The notes beneath the pieces are model-generated. The model saw nothing but the letters and a program-made list of their open reading frames with translations, ran no database searches and was not told where the DNA came from. This document shows positions 33,571 to 42,066 of a stretch of 64,000 nt of DNA, piece after piece. Every line of letters starts with the position of its first letter. Within the stretch, counting starts at the first letter, position 1. The stretch is from Hyphomicrobiales bacterium (lineage in GTDB: Bacteria > Pseudomonadota > Alphaproteobacteria > Rhizobiales > Rhizobiaceae), in assembly GCA_900472295.1 (NCBI GenBank), contig UCIA01000028.1:7370-71369 (forward strand). The letters are read 5' to 3'. A program made the position numbers and the translations under genes.

Positions 33571-33966
33571 ATGAACACCCCCAATTTCGTCATCCTCTAT
33601 GTCGACAGCCCGGAGCGGAGCGGCGCCTTTTACAGCGCGCTGCTCGGACGCCAGCCGGTGGAGACGTCGCCGACCTTTGTGCTGTTCGTGCTCGACAATG
33701 GTTTCAAGCTCGGCCTGTGGTCGCGCCACACGGTGGAGCCGTCGGCCGCGGCCGCGGGCGGCGGTGCGGAGCTCGTCTTTGCTTTGGACCGGCCCGATGC
33801 GGTGGACGCCGCGCACAAGGACTGGGCAGGGCGCGGCCTGACCATCCTGCAAACGCCGACCGACATGGATTTCGGCCGCACCTTCGTTGCGCTCGATCCC
33901 GACGACCATCGATTGCGTGTCTACTGGCTGAACGCCGGAGAACAGGCCAATGGGGAACAGAAATGA
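33571..33966 (+). CDS. VOC family protein
   Basis: A 131-residue glyoxalase-fold protein with two beta-alpha-beta-beta-beta units. It begins MNTPNFVILYVDSPERSGAFY and ends in the family pattern FVALDPDDHRLRVYWLN. Such proteins include resistance proteins and dioxygenase-like enzymes; the metal ligands cannot be fixed by eye. It overlaps the next gene by ATGA, so the pair is coupled. An upstream 40-codon extension of the frame lacks family similarity. Confidence 0.8.
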   Translation: MNTPNFVILYVDSPERSGAFYSALLGRQPVETSPTFVLFVLDNGFKLGLWSRHTVEPSAAAAGGGAELVFALDRPDAVDAAHKDWAGRGLTILQTPTDMDFGRTFVALDPDDHRLRVYWLNAGEQANGEQK

Positions 33967-34397
33967 GTGCACACTGGATCGCGGTGGCGTCGGCCGAGCA
34001 TGTGCGGCGTGGCCGCGAGGCCGGCTTCATGCAGGTCAATCACGGCAAGGCCGCACCGCTGCGCCGCATCAGGCCGGGCGACGGGGTGGTCTACTACTCG
34101 CCGACCACCATCTTGCGCCAGAAGGACGGGCTGCAGGCTTTCACCGCCATCGGCACGGTGCGCGAAGGCGAGCCCTACCAGGGTGACATGGGCGCCGGCT
34201 TCACGCCGTTCCGGCGCGACGTCCAATGGTCGAAAAGTGAAGAGGCGCCGATCAAGCCGCTGCTTGAGAAACTCGACTTCACCAAGGGCAAATCGAACTG
34301 GGGTTATCAACTGCGCTTCGGTCTGTTCGAGATTAGCGCGCACGATTTCCGGCTGATCGCGCAGGCGATGGGCGTCGAGATCGCAAAGGCAGCCTGA
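33963..34397 (+). CDS. EVE domain protein (UPF0310)
   Basis: A 144-residue protein consisting of one EVE domain, from MSAHWIAVASAEHVRRG to the C-terminal FEISAHDFRLIAQAMGV. It has the HGKAAPLRRIRPGDGVVYYS segment typical of the UPF0310 group. EVE is a PUA-like fold that recognises modified bases in DNA or RNA and is sometimes linked to restriction. No restriction gene is present here, so a housekeeping role is equally possible. Confidence 0.85.
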   Translation: MSAHWIAVASAEHVRRGREAGFMQVNHGKAAPLRRIRPGDGVVYYSPTTILRQKDGLQAFTAIGTVREGEPYQGDMGAGFTPFRRDVQWSKSEEAPIKPLLEKLDFTKGKSNWGYQLRFGLFEISAHDFRLIAQAMGVEIAKAA

Positions 34398-34522
34398 TGT
34401 CTTCAGCGACCATCCGAGTTGGCAATGACGAAAAGGCTGCCGAGGCCAAGCCGTCAGCAGCCTTGTACGACAACAATACCGTGGCGATCCGAAACGCCGC
34501 ACTTGTTCCCAAGGAGAAGAGT

Positions 34523-34945
34523 ATGGACTTCGTATCGATCCGCATCATCACCGATGAGATCAAACCGCTGGTGGCCTTCTACGAGGCGATCACCGGCTTG
34601 ACCGCGACCTGGTTCACGCCGGATTTCGCCGAACTGGCAACCGCCTCATGCACGCTGGCCATAGGCAGCACGCGCACGCTGGCGCTGTTCGGGGCGGATG
34701 TGGCGCAGCCGGCCGCCAATCGCTCAGTGATCATCGAGTTTCGTGTCGCCGATGTCGATGCCGAGTACCGCAGGCTGATGGGAACCATCGGCGACTTCGT
34801 ACAGACGCCGACGACCATGCCATGGGGCAACCGATCGCTGCTGCTGCGCGACCCCGACGGCAATCTGGTGAATTTCTTCACCCCGGTCAGCGCGGACGCG
34901 ATCAGGAAGTTCGATCGCAAGGCCCCGGCAGGCGCTACCGCTTGA
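34523..34945 (+). CDS. VOC family protein
   Basis: A 140-residue glyoxalase/bleomycin-resistance-fold protein. It has MDFVSIRIITDEIKPLVAFYEAI at the start and the second-half signature RDPDGNLVNFFTP near 120. AAGGAGAAG lies right before the ATG. The 125-bp gap from the EVE gene holds an 8-bp hairpin (AAGGCTGC with GCAGCCTT), possibly a weak attenuator. The last 11 bases overlap the convergent ornithine cyclodeaminase gene. Confidence 0.82.
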   Translation: MDFVSIRIITDEIKPLVAFYEAITGLTATWFTPDFAELATASCTLAIGSTRTLALFGADVAQPAANRSVIIEFRVADVDAEYRRLMGTIGDFVQTPTTMPWGNRSLLLRDPDGNLVNFFTPVSADAIRKFDRKAPAGATA

Positions 34946-35900
34946 GCGCGTTGTAGACGGCAATACCGGCGGCAAGATCCTCCAGCGCGGCGCCGACCGA
35001 CTTGAACAGCGTGATCTCGTCGGCGTTCTGCCGGCCTTGTTTCTCGCCGCGCGCCAGTTCGTGCAGATCGGCGACGATGGCTTCCGGCTTCAGCACGCCG
35101 GAGGCGAGCGGCTGGACGATGTCGCCGGCTTCCTTGGTGGCGCCGGCGCGGGTGTCGACATAGATGCGGGCGCGCTTGATCGCCTCGTCGTCGCTTTCGC
35201 GCATCGTCGGCGTGAAACCGCCGACCAGATCGACATGCGCGCCTGCTTTTAACAGTGCGCCTTTGACCAGCGGCGTCGTGGTGATCGTCGCCGAGGAGAC
35301 GATGTCGGCCTGACCAAGCTCGGCGTCGAGATCGCTAGCGGCTTCGGCGTTGAAACCTTCCCGACGCAAATCGGCCGCGACCTTTTCAGCATTGGCCGGC
35401 GTGCGGTTCCAGATGCGGATGGTCTTGATCGGCCGCACCGCCGAATGCGCCTTGGCGAGGAATGGCGACAGTGCGCCGGCGCCGACCACCAGAAGCCGCG
35501 AGGCATCCTCGCGGGCGAGATAGGAGGCGGCCAGCGCCGAGGCGCAAGCGGTGCGCCACTGCGTCAGCCGCTGGCCGTCGATCAGCGCCTCGGGCTCGCC
35601 GGTGGCGCCGTTGAGCAGGAGATAGAGCCCCATCACGGCCGGCTTGCCGATGGCGTTGTTGTCGGGCGATACGGTGACGATCTTGACGCCGATATGGCCG
35701 CCAACCGAGGTGCCGGCGGCATGAAAATCGGTCCAGGCCGGCATCAACAGCAGCGTGGACGCGGCGCCGTCGGGGCGCTCGACCCCATGATGATGCCGCA
35801 CCGGCTGCACGGCGCCGTCGCGGAAGGCCGCGCGCAATGTCTCGACCAGTCCGGGAAAGGTCAGCGCCTGGTCGACAGCGTCGGCCGAAATGGTCAGCAT
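34935..35900 (-). CDS. Ornithine cyclodeaminase family protein
   Basis: A 321-residue member of the OCD/mu-crystallin family. It has an N-terminal substrate half with KIVTVSPDN and GQRLTQWRTACASALAASYL, then the Rossmann motif LVVGAGALSPFLAKAH near 140. True ornithine cyclodeaminases cannot be separated from ketimine reductases or alanine dehydrogenases of this family by eye. A role in opine or amino-acid metabolism is plausible. CGGAG precedes the ATG. It overlaps the convergent VOC gene by 11 bases. Confidence 0.85.
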   Translation of the reverse strand: MLTISADAVDQALTFPGLVETLRAAFRDGAVQPVRHHHGVERPDGAASTLLLMPAWTDFHAAGTSVGGHIGVKIVTVSPDNNAIGKPAVMGLYLLLNGATGEPEALIDGQRLTQWRTACASALAASYLAREDASRLLVVGAGALSPFLAKAHSAVRPIKTIRIWNRTPANAEKVAADLRREGFNAEAASDLDAELGQADIVSSATITTTPLVKGALLKAGAHVDLVGGFTPTMRESDDEAIKRARIYVDTRAGATKEAGDIVQPLASGVLKPEAIVADLHELARGEKQGRQNADEITLFKSVGAALEDLAAGIAVYNALKR

Positions 35901-35935
35901 GCAAAACTCCGTGACGGTAAAAGCGCCGGGCCGGC

Positions 35936-36280
35936 TCAGGCCGTTGGCTTGGACAGCGCCGTCCCCGGGGCCGAGCCCTGCGGCGCGGCCGGCACGCGGC
36001 TGACCGCCTGGCGCAAATTCTCGGCCTCGACGCCGCGCTGGCGCGCCAGCTTGCGGTAGCGGCCCTGCTTGACCCAGGTCGCCAGGCTGCCGACGACCAT
36101 GCCGATGGCCAGCGCCACGAACAGGAAAATGAACAGTGGCAAGGTCAGCGTCAGCTTTGGATTGCCCGGGTTGAAAGGGTCGAGCGTGAAGGCGACCAGC
36201 TCGCGGTTGGCGACGGCCAGCGCAATCAGGATGACGGCCAGCGGCACGAACACCACGATGAGTATGAAGCGATTGAACAT
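35936..36280 (-). CDS. LapA domain membrane protein
   Basis: A 114-residue protein with two transmembrane helices (about 4-24 and 45-68) joined by a loop with NRELVAFTLDPFNPG, then a basic helix, KQGRYRKLARQRGVE, and a Pro-rich tail. This is the LapA/DUF1049 layout seen in E. coli LapA (YciS), which takes part in regulating LPS synthesis through FtsH and LpxC. No LapB partner is seen next to it. AGGGAA precedes the start. It directly follows ihfB on the same strand. Confidence 0.85.
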   Translation of the reverse strand: MFNRFILIVVFVPLAVILIALAVANRELVAFTLDPFNPGNPKLTLTLPLFIFLFVALAIGMVVGSLATWVKQGRYRKLARQRGVEAENLRQAVSRVPAAPQGSAPGTALSKPTA

Positions 36281-36333
36281 CAGAATTCCCTGGGAAGGCG
36301 GGCCTGTCGGAAGGCCGGCGCGTGGATCCGCGC

Positions 36334-36618
36334 CTATTTGCCGCCGTTCAGCCTTTCGCGCAATTCCTTGCCGGTCTTGAAGAACGGCACCCACTTCTCT
36401 TCGACCTCGACGGATTCGCCGGTGCGCGGGTTGCGGCCGGTGCGGGCAGGGCGGTTTTTCACCGAAAAGGCGCCGAAGCCGCGCAACTCGACCCGGTTGC
36501 CTTCCGCCAAGGCATCGGTGATCTCGTCGAAAATCGCTCCCACGATGTTTTCGACGTCGCGCAGGAAAAGATGCGGGTTGCGCGTGGCAATGATCTGCAC
36601 AAGCTCGGATTTGATCAT
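36334..36618 (-). CDS. ihfB: Integration host factor subunit beta
   Basis: A 94-residue DNA-bending protein of the HU/IHF family. The MIKSELVQIIATRNPHL start, GFGAFSVKNRPARTGRNPRTG beta-arm segment and VPFFKTGKELRERLN tail match IHF-beta. It would pair with IHF-alpha encoded elsewhere and would bend DNA at sigma-54 promoters, the class served by rpoN in this window. It lies downstream of sppA and upstream of lapA on the minus strand, in the sppA-ihfB-lapA order common in Rhizobiales. Confidence 0.96.
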   Translation of the reverse strand: MIKSELVQIIATRNPHLFLRDVENIVGAIFDEITDALAEGNRVELRGFGAFSVKNRPARTGRNPRTGESVEVEEKWVPFFKTGKELRERLNGGK

Positions 36619-36698
36619 CAGAAAGGTCCCCGTGAAAGCGCTGCGGTCAAATTATCAGGATGATTTTATTTGCTTTTTTACTCGCCCCAGACGGCAGA

Positions 36699-37655
36699 TC
36701 AAGGGTGCCAGACGGAAACGAGACCGTCAAGAAACAAGCGGTCGGCGCCGATTTCGTGAAGAACGTCGCTTCCCGAGTCCGAAAGGCCGAGCGCGCTGCC
36801 GACACTGCGCGCCATCGCCTTCGACAACAGGAAGCCGCCGGGCCGTTCGGTATCTTTCCATTCCACCACCTTGAGTTTGGCGTCGACGCCCTTGGTCGCC
36901 AGCCAGTCGATCGCCACGCTCTCGCCGCCGACGGCATCGACCAGCCCGTTGGCAAGGCCCTGGCGGCCGGTGAAGATCGAACCGTCGGCCAAGGCGAGTG
37001 CCTGTTCGCGGGTCATCTTGCGGCGCTCGGCGACGATGCCGACGAACCAGTCATAGCTGTCGAGGATGAGTTTGCGGACCATGGCACGCTCGTCGTCATT
37101 GGTCGGCTTGAAGGGCGAAGGCGAGGCCTTCAGCGGCGATGATTTCACCTCCTCGAGCTTGATGCCGACCTTGTCCATCAGGCCGCTGACATCGGGATAC
37201 TGGATCAGCACGCCGATCGAACCGACGATCGAGGTCTTGCGGGCAACGATATGGTCGCTGGCGCTGGCGATCATGTAGCCGGCCGATGCGGCCAGCGTGC
37301 CGACCTCGGCCACCACCGGCTTGTCGGCGGCAAGCTTGCGCACTTCCTCGTAGATAGATTCGCCGCCGACCGTGGTGCCGCCGGGCGAATCGATGGCCAG
37401 GATGACGCCCTTGACCCGCGAGGACAGGCGGATGGCCTCCAGCCGCTTGATCAGTTCCTCGTCCTCGGTGATGGTGCCTTCGATCCTGACCTTGGCGATA
37501 TGGTCGACCGACGAGCCGCCGAGGTCGCCGCCATAGAACCAGCTTGCAAGCGCAATCACGCCGAGCGCCACGATGGCAATGGCGGCGCCGCGCCAGAAGG
37601 TCAGCTTGCGCCGCAAGCGGCGGCGGTCGATCAGGTCGTCGGCTCTCAGTGCCAT
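36699..37655 (-). CDS. sppA: Signal peptide peptidase SppA (short form)
   Basis: A 318-residue membrane-anchored serine protease of the S49 family, degrading cleaved signal peptides. One transmembrane helix (about 25-42) precedes the protease domain. It contains GVILAIDSPGGTTVGGESIYEE near 90-110, TLAASAGYMIASASD near 140 with the nucleophile Ser, and SPLKASPSP with a Lys further on. The length fits the single-domain SppA, not the double-domain E. coli form. The start at 37655 has GAGGCAG upstream; an ATG 4 codons earlier is also possible. Confidence 0.92.
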   Translation of the reverse strand: MALRADDLIDRRRLRRKLTFWRGAAIAIVALGVIALASWFYGGDLGGSSVDHIAKVRIEGTITEDEELIKRLEAIRLSSRVKGVILAIDSPGGTTVGGESIYEEVRKLAADKPVVAEVGTLAASAGYMIASASDHIVARKTSIVGSIGVLIQYPDVSGLMDKVGIKLEEVKSSPLKASPSPFKPTNDDERAMVRKLILDSYDWFVGIVAERRKMTREQALALADGSIFTGRQGLANGLVDAVGGESVAIDWLATKGVDAKLKVVEWKDTERPGGFLLSKAMARSVGSALGLSDSGSDVLHEIGADRLFLDGLVSVWHP

Positions 37656-37884
37656 GGTCTGCCTCATAGTCGGTGGGAAGCGATGCTTTTAAAGCAAGCA
37701 TCCGCGCCCGGCTACCTCTTCCTGACGGGCCTGCGACGAAGCGACCGGGACGGAGGCGGCATCTCAGGAAAAATTTACGCGGGGCCTTCGTTTCTGCTAT
37801 GAGTGCGGAAATTGTGTCGCCTTGATTTCCGTTTGCAAAAACAGCGGCCGTCACATTTTTGCGGTTTTCCTCCGCTTGTGCTTG

Positions 37885-37912
37885 CTTGCGGGGGCCGGCA
37901 ACCCACCTATAC
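37885..37912 (+). promoter_or_regulatory. Candidate promoter of the lptCAB operon
   Basis: CTTGCG (37885-37890) and CTATAC (37907-37912) are separated by 16 bases and resemble the rhizobial housekeeping consensus CTTGAC/CTATAT. Transcription would begin about 30 bases before lptC. Confidence 0.45.
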
Positions 37913-37949
37913 CGGGTGTTTTGGCGGCAAGGGTTTATAGAAGACAGTC

Positions 37950-38663
37950 ATGCTAGCGCGATCGAACGAACCGACCAACGCCGATGTGGCCTTGGCGCCA
38001 ACGGCGCCAGCGGGCACGCGTGGCGACGCCTTCGACCGTGCCCAGCGCCATTCGCGCCGCGTGCGGGTGTTGAAGTTCGCTGTGCCCGTGCTTGCCGCCG
38101 CAATCGCGGTTGCATTTCCGATCTATTCCTATCTCGCGGCGCCGTTTTCCGTCGAGATACAGGCCGACGGCACGGCTTTCGCCGATGGCAAGCTGGTGAT
38201 GGCCAATCCCAAGCTCAACGGCTTCACCAAGGACAAGCTGCCCTATTCGCTGACGGCGGTGCGCGCCATCCAGGATGTCGGCAAGCAGGACATCATCGAA
38301 CTCGAAGGCATCCATGCCAAATTGCCGCTGACGGCCGACAATGTTGCGATCGTCGACGCCAAGCGCGGCATCTACGACAGAAGCGCCAACACGATGAACA
38401 TGACCAGCGACGTCAGCGTCTCGACAACCGATGGCGTCGCGGCGAAGTTCAAATCGGTCTTTCTCGACATGAGCAAAGGCACTATGAAGACGGACGATCC
38501 GGTCGATGTCAGCCGTGGCGGTTCGCGGATCACGGCGGGTTCGATGTCGGTCGAGGAGAATGGCAAGGTCGTCGTTTTCGAAAACAAGGTAAGCGTCAAC
38601 ATCGATCCGGCCACTATGAAGGCGGCAGAGGCAAAGAGCGGAGAATCGAATGCGTCCCAGTAA
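37950..38663 (+). CDS. lptC: LPS export protein LptC
   Basis: A 237-residue bitopic protein of the Lpt bridge. It has a cytoplasmic N-tail of about 45 residues, one helix (VLKFAVPVLAAAIAVAFP near 50) and a periplasmic beta-jellyroll with FSVEIQADGTAFADGKLVMANPKLNG. The pattern fits alphaproteobacterial LptC, which is longer than the E. coli form. It overlaps lptA by 14 bases. It would receive LPS from the LptBFG transporter and pass it to LptA. Confidence 0.88.
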   Translation: MLARSNEPTNADVALAPTAPAGTRGDAFDRAQRHSRRVRVLKFAVPVLAAAIAVAFPIYSYLAAPFSVEIQADGTAFADGKLVMANPKLNGFTKDKLPYSLTAVRAIQDVGKQDIIELEGIHAKLPLTADNVAIVDAKRGIYDRSANTMNMTSDVSVSTTDGVAAKFKSVFLDMSKGTMKTDDPVDVSRGGSRITAGSMSVEENGKVVVFENKVSVNIDPATMKAAEAKSGESNASQ

Positions 38664-39216
38664 TTCGGCACGGCTTCTAGGCATGGCCTCGGCGCTGCTG
38701 CTGATGGGCATGGCGCCGTCCTGGGGCCAGTCCGGTGTCACAAGCCAGATGTCCGGCCTTCAATTGTCCGGCGACAAACCGATCCAGATCGAAAGCGACA
38801 AACTGGAGGTCCGGCAGACGGACAGTGCCGCCATATTCAGCGGCAATGTCACCGTCACGCAAGGGCCGACACTGCTCAAGGCCGGCAAGATGACGGTCTA
38901 CTACGTCAAGGATGCCAATGCCGCCAAGGGTGCAGCCGCCGGCGCGTCGGCGATGACCGGTTCGAGCAACATCGACCATCTGGTGGTCGAAAACAAAGTC
39001 TATATAAAATCGAACGATCAGGTCGCCACTGGCGACGACGCCACGTTCGACATGAAGACTCAGGTGATGGTGCTTTCAGGCAAAGAAGTGGTGCTCTCGC
39101 AGGGTGCCAATATCCTCAAGGGCTGCAAGCTTACGGTGCAGATGAAGACCGGGCTGGCTCAGTTCAGCGGCTGCCGCGTCATCATGTCGATCACGCCGCC
39201 GCCGAAATCGAATTAA
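38650..39216 (+). CDS. lptA: LPS transport periplasmic protein LptA
   Basis: A 188-residue secreted protein with a signal peptide (about 1-28, ending after the Trp-Gly region) and an OstA/LptA jellyroll with GDKPIQIESDKLEVRQTDS and IFSGNVTVTQGPTLLKAGKM. It forms the periplasmic bridge carrying LPS to the outer membrane. It lies between lptC and lptB, and its stop overlaps the lptB start as TAATG. Confidence 0.92.
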   Translation: MRPSNSARLLGMASALLLMGMAPSWGQSGVTSQMSGLQLSGDKPIQIESDKLEVRQTDSAAIFSGNVTVTQGPTLLKAGKMTVYYVKDANAAKGAAAGASAMTGSSNIDHLVVENKVYIKSNDQVATGDDATFDMKTQVMVLSGKEVVLSQGANILKGCKLTVQMKTGLAQFSGCRVIMSITPPPKSN

Positions 39217-40031
39217 TGACCAGTACTTCGCTGATGGCACGTCTGTCACGGCGTGCCGCGAGTCCGCTCGCGGCACCGGCCACGGTCACCGTCGATTCCT
39301 CGAAGTTCAAGGGTACCTTGATCGCCAAGGGGCTGACCAAGAGCTACAAGGGCCGCAAGGTGGTCAGTGGCGTCACCATCGGCGTGCGCGCCGGCGAGGC
39401 CGTCGGGCTGCTCGGCCCGAACGGCGCCGGCAAGACCACCTGTTTCTACATGGTCACCGGCCTGGTGCCGGTCGACGAAGGCACGATCGAGATCGACGGT
39501 TTCGACGTCACCTCGATGCCGATGTACCGTCGCGCCCGGCTCGGCATCGGCTATTTGCCGCAGGAGGCCTCGATCTTCCGCGGCCTCAATGTCGAACAGA
39601 ACATCCGTGCCGTGCTCGAAGTGGTCGAGAAGGACCGCAAGGTGCGCGAGCGCAACCTCGACGAGCTGCTCGAGGAATTCCACATCAGCCATCTGCGCAA
39701 GGCGCCTTCCATGTCGCTGTCGGGCGGCGAGCGGCGGCGCCTGGAAATCGCCCGCGCGCTGGCGACACGTCCGGCCTACATGCTGCTCGACGAGCCTTTC
39801 GCCGGCATCGACCCGATTGCAGTGGCCGACATCCAGCAGTTGGTGCGCCACCTGACGGCGCGTGGCATTGGTGTGCTGATCACCGACCACAACGTGCGCG
39901 AAACGCTTGGCCTGATCGACCGAGCCTACATCATCCATGCCGGCCAGGTGCTGACGCATGGCCGCGCCGACGAAGTGGTGGCCAACCCCGATGTGCGCCG
40001 GCTCTACCTCGGCGAGGGTTTCACGCTCTGA
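39216..40031 (+). CDS. lptB: LPS export ABC transporter ATP-binding protein LptB
   Basis: A 271-residue ATPase driving LPS extraction from the inner membrane together with LptF and LptG (not in the window). It has Walker A LLGPNGAGKTTCFYM, Q-loop YLPQEASIFRGL, signature SLSGGERRRLEIARAL, Walker B YMLLDEPFAGIDP and switch His in TDHNVRETL. About 30 extra N-terminal residues precede the ABC domain. The order lptC-lptA-lptB-rpoN is standard in rhizobia; this is the ORF long known upstream of rpoN. Confidence 0.96.
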   Translation: MTSTSLMARLSRRAASPLAAPATVTVDSSKFKGTLIAKGLTKSYKGRKVVSGVTIGVRAGEAVGLLGPNGAGKTTCFYMVTGLVPVDEGTIEIDGFDVTSMPMYRRARLGIGYLPQEASIFRGLNVEQNIRAVLEVVEKDRKVRERNLDELLEEFHISHLRKAPSMSLSGGERRRLEIARALATRPAYMLLDEPFAGIDPIAVADIQQLVRHLTARGIGVLITDHNVRETLGLIDRAYIIHAGQVLTHGRADEVVANPDVRRLYLGEGFTL

Positions 40032-40044
40032 GCGTGAAATTTGT
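40019..40044 (+). terminator. Hairpin at the lptB stop codon
   Basis: TTTCACGCT (40019-40027) pairs perfectly with AGCGTGAAA (40031-40039) and is followed by TTTGTTT. The lptB stop codon lies inside the loop. It probably ends or attenuates the lpt transcript before rpoN. Confidence 0.6.
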
Positions 40045-40245
40045 TTCCTGACGCGATTATTGCCGCCCGCCGGACCGTTTTCTCCGATTTTTGCCTGAGA
40101 TAACGCTGTGGTAAGCGGCTTTTGCTAGCGTTCGCCTTGACAAGCAAAAGCCGGGCCAGTTTCTATGGCAGGTCGGAAAAATTCGCTCCGGCAGTTTCCG
40201 ATGTGTGTAGACTTCCGGGTGCAGAAGGGCGTTTGAAACCGAACC

Positions 40246-41772
40246 ATGGCGCTGCAGGCAAAACTACAGCTACGCCAGTCCCAGTCGCTGGTGATGACGC
40301 CGCAGCTGATGCAGTCGATCAGGCTGCTGCAGCTTACCCATGTCGAGCTTGAACACTTCATCGACGACGAGATCGAGCGCAATCCGCTGCTGGAGCGCGC
40401 CGAACCCCAGGACGACGCCGCAAGCGACCAGGCGCAGAAGGGCGATACCGCGCCTGAGCCTGCCGCCGATGGCGACTGGTTCGAGGCCGAGACGGTGTGG
40501 AGCGCCGAAGCGATCTCCGACAAGCTCGACAGCTCGCTGGAGAACCTGTTTCCCGATGATCCCGGCACCAGCGAGCGGCTCGGCCCCGACCTGACGGCAC
40601 AATGGAAGTCGGCTACCGGCAACGGCTCGTCCGGTTCGTCGGAAGGTTTCGACGTCGGCGACATGGCGGCTGCGGCGATCACGCTGCGCCAGCATGTCGG
40701 CGAGCAGGTCGCACTGGCCTTTGCCGATCCGGCCGCAAGGCTGATTGCCGGCGAACTGGCAGATGGCCTTGACGAGGCCGGTTATCTGCGCGCCGATCTG
40801 GCTGAGATCGCCAAGCGGCTCGGCGCCGATCAGGCCATGGTGGCCAAGGTTCTGACGGTCTGCCAGACATTCGAGCCGGTCGGCCTGTTTGCGCGCGACC
40901 TTGCCGAATGCCTGTCGCTGCAGCTTGCCATGCGTGATCGGCTCGACCCGGCGATGGAGACGCTGGTCGCCAACCTCGAACTGTTGGCGCGGCGCGATTT
41001 CCAGACGTTGAAACGGCTTTGCGGGGTCGATGAGGAGGATCTTCTCGACATGCTGGCCGAAATCCGCGCGCTCGATCCGCGTCCCGGCATGGCGTTTTCG
41101 GGCGGCACCAGCGACGCCATCGTCGCCGATGTCGAAGTGCGGGCAGCCAGTGACGGCAGCTGGACGGTCGAGCTCAACGCCGAGACGCTGCCGCGGGTGC
41201 TGGTCGACCACATCTATTTTGCCCACGTCTCGCCCCAGGCGAAGAACCAGGCGGAGAAGGATTTCCTGACTGAGTGCCTGCAGAACGCCAACTGGCTAAC
41301 GCGCAGCCTCGACCAGCGGGCAAAGACGATCCTGAAAGTGGCCTCGGAAATCGTGCGCCAGCAGGATGCCTTTCTCGTCCATGGCGTGCGCCACCTGCGG
41401 CCGCTCAATTTGCGCACGGTGGCCGATGCGATCGGCATGCATGAATCGACCGTCAGCCGGGTGACGGCCAACAAATACATGCTGACGCCGCGCGGCGTGT
41501 TCGAACTGCGCTATTTCTTCACCGCCTCGATCGCGGCGTCGGGCGGCGGCGATGCGCATTCCTCGGAAGCGGTGCGCGACCGTATCAAGCAGCTGATCGA
41601 CGAGGAAAAACCCGCCGACGTGCTGTCCGATGACGCCATCGTCGACATGTTGAAGGAAAGCGGCGTCGATATTGCCCGGCGCACCGTCGCCAAATACCGC
41701 GAAGGCATGAACATTCCCTCCTCGGTGCAGCGGCGGCGTGAAAAGCGCGCTCTGGCCAGCGCCGGGCGCTAG
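40246..41772 (+). CDS. rpoN: RNA polymerase sigma-54 factor
   Basis: A 508-residue sigma factor for nitrogen, dicarboxylate and symbiotic genes. The activator-interacting region is Gln-rich and typical (QSQSLVMTPQLMQSIRLLQL near 12). An acidic linker follows at about 45-115, then the core-binding domain. The HTH with ESTVSRVTANKYMLTPRGVFELRYFF lies near 410, and the invariant RpoN box ARRTVAKYRE near 477 recognises the -24 element. The 214-bp gap from lptB gives room for its own promoter. Full length for the family. Confidence 0.97.
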   Translation: MALQAKLQLRQSQSLVMTPQLMQSIRLLQLTHVELEHFIDDEIERNPLLERAEPQDDAASDQAQKGDTAPEPAADGDWFEAETVWSAEAISDKLDSSLENLFPDDPGTSERLGPDLTAQWKSATGNGSSGSSEGFDVGDMAAAAITLRQHVGEQVALAFADPAARLIAGELADGLDEAGYLRADLAEIAKRLGADQAMVAKVLTVCQTFEPVGLFARDLAECLSLQLAMRDRLDPAMETLVANLELLARRDFQTLKRLCGVDEEDLLDMLAEIRALDPRPGMAFSGGTSDAIVADVEVRAASDGSWTVELNAETLPRVLVDHIYFAHVSPQAKNQAEKDFLTECLQNANWLTRSLDQRAKTILKVASEIVRQQDAFLVHGVRHLRPLNLRTVADAIGMHESTVSRVTANKYMLTPRGVFELRYFFTASIAASGGGDAHSSEAVRDRIKQLIDEEKPADVLSDDAIVDMLKESGVDIARRTVAKYREGMNIPSSVQRRREKRALASAGR

Positions 41773-41830
41773 TTCTGCTTGCACGGCTGGGCTTTTGCTA
41801 CTGCTGGATTTCCACAACTTTGGTGCTTCA

Positions 41831-41859
41831 TTGACAAGGTGCAATGAAGTGTCTAGAAG
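41831..41859 (+). promoter_or_regulatory. Candidate sigma-70 promoter of hpf
   Basis: TTGACA (41831-41836) and TAGAAG (41854-41859) are exactly 17 bases apart. A start near 41866 would give hpf a leader of about 200 nt, unusually long for such a gene. Confidence 0.45.
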
Positions 41860-42066
41860 CCCGCCCGCATGAGAAGGGCTGGATTGCCCGCATGCGGATG
41901 GTCCGTCACGATGAAGGCCACGGGACGGCCAAGAAGGCGGATTGTGATCAACCGGAAAGTTCGGATCTAAAATCGGCGCGAGTTGACGCCGCAAAGCTTG
42001 TGCGCACGGATCACGAGTATAAACTCCGGCCAGTTTGAAGCCTGAGCAAGGAAGGTCAGTTTTCAG

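Noticed and set aside
33963..34397. EVE domain gene as part of a modification-dependent restriction system
   Set aside because: There is no nuclease, McrBC-type ATPase or methyltransferase gene beside it.
41844..42038. A 64-codon frame in the hpf leader
   Set aside because: Its start lies before the likely transcription start and no ribosome-binding site is seen.
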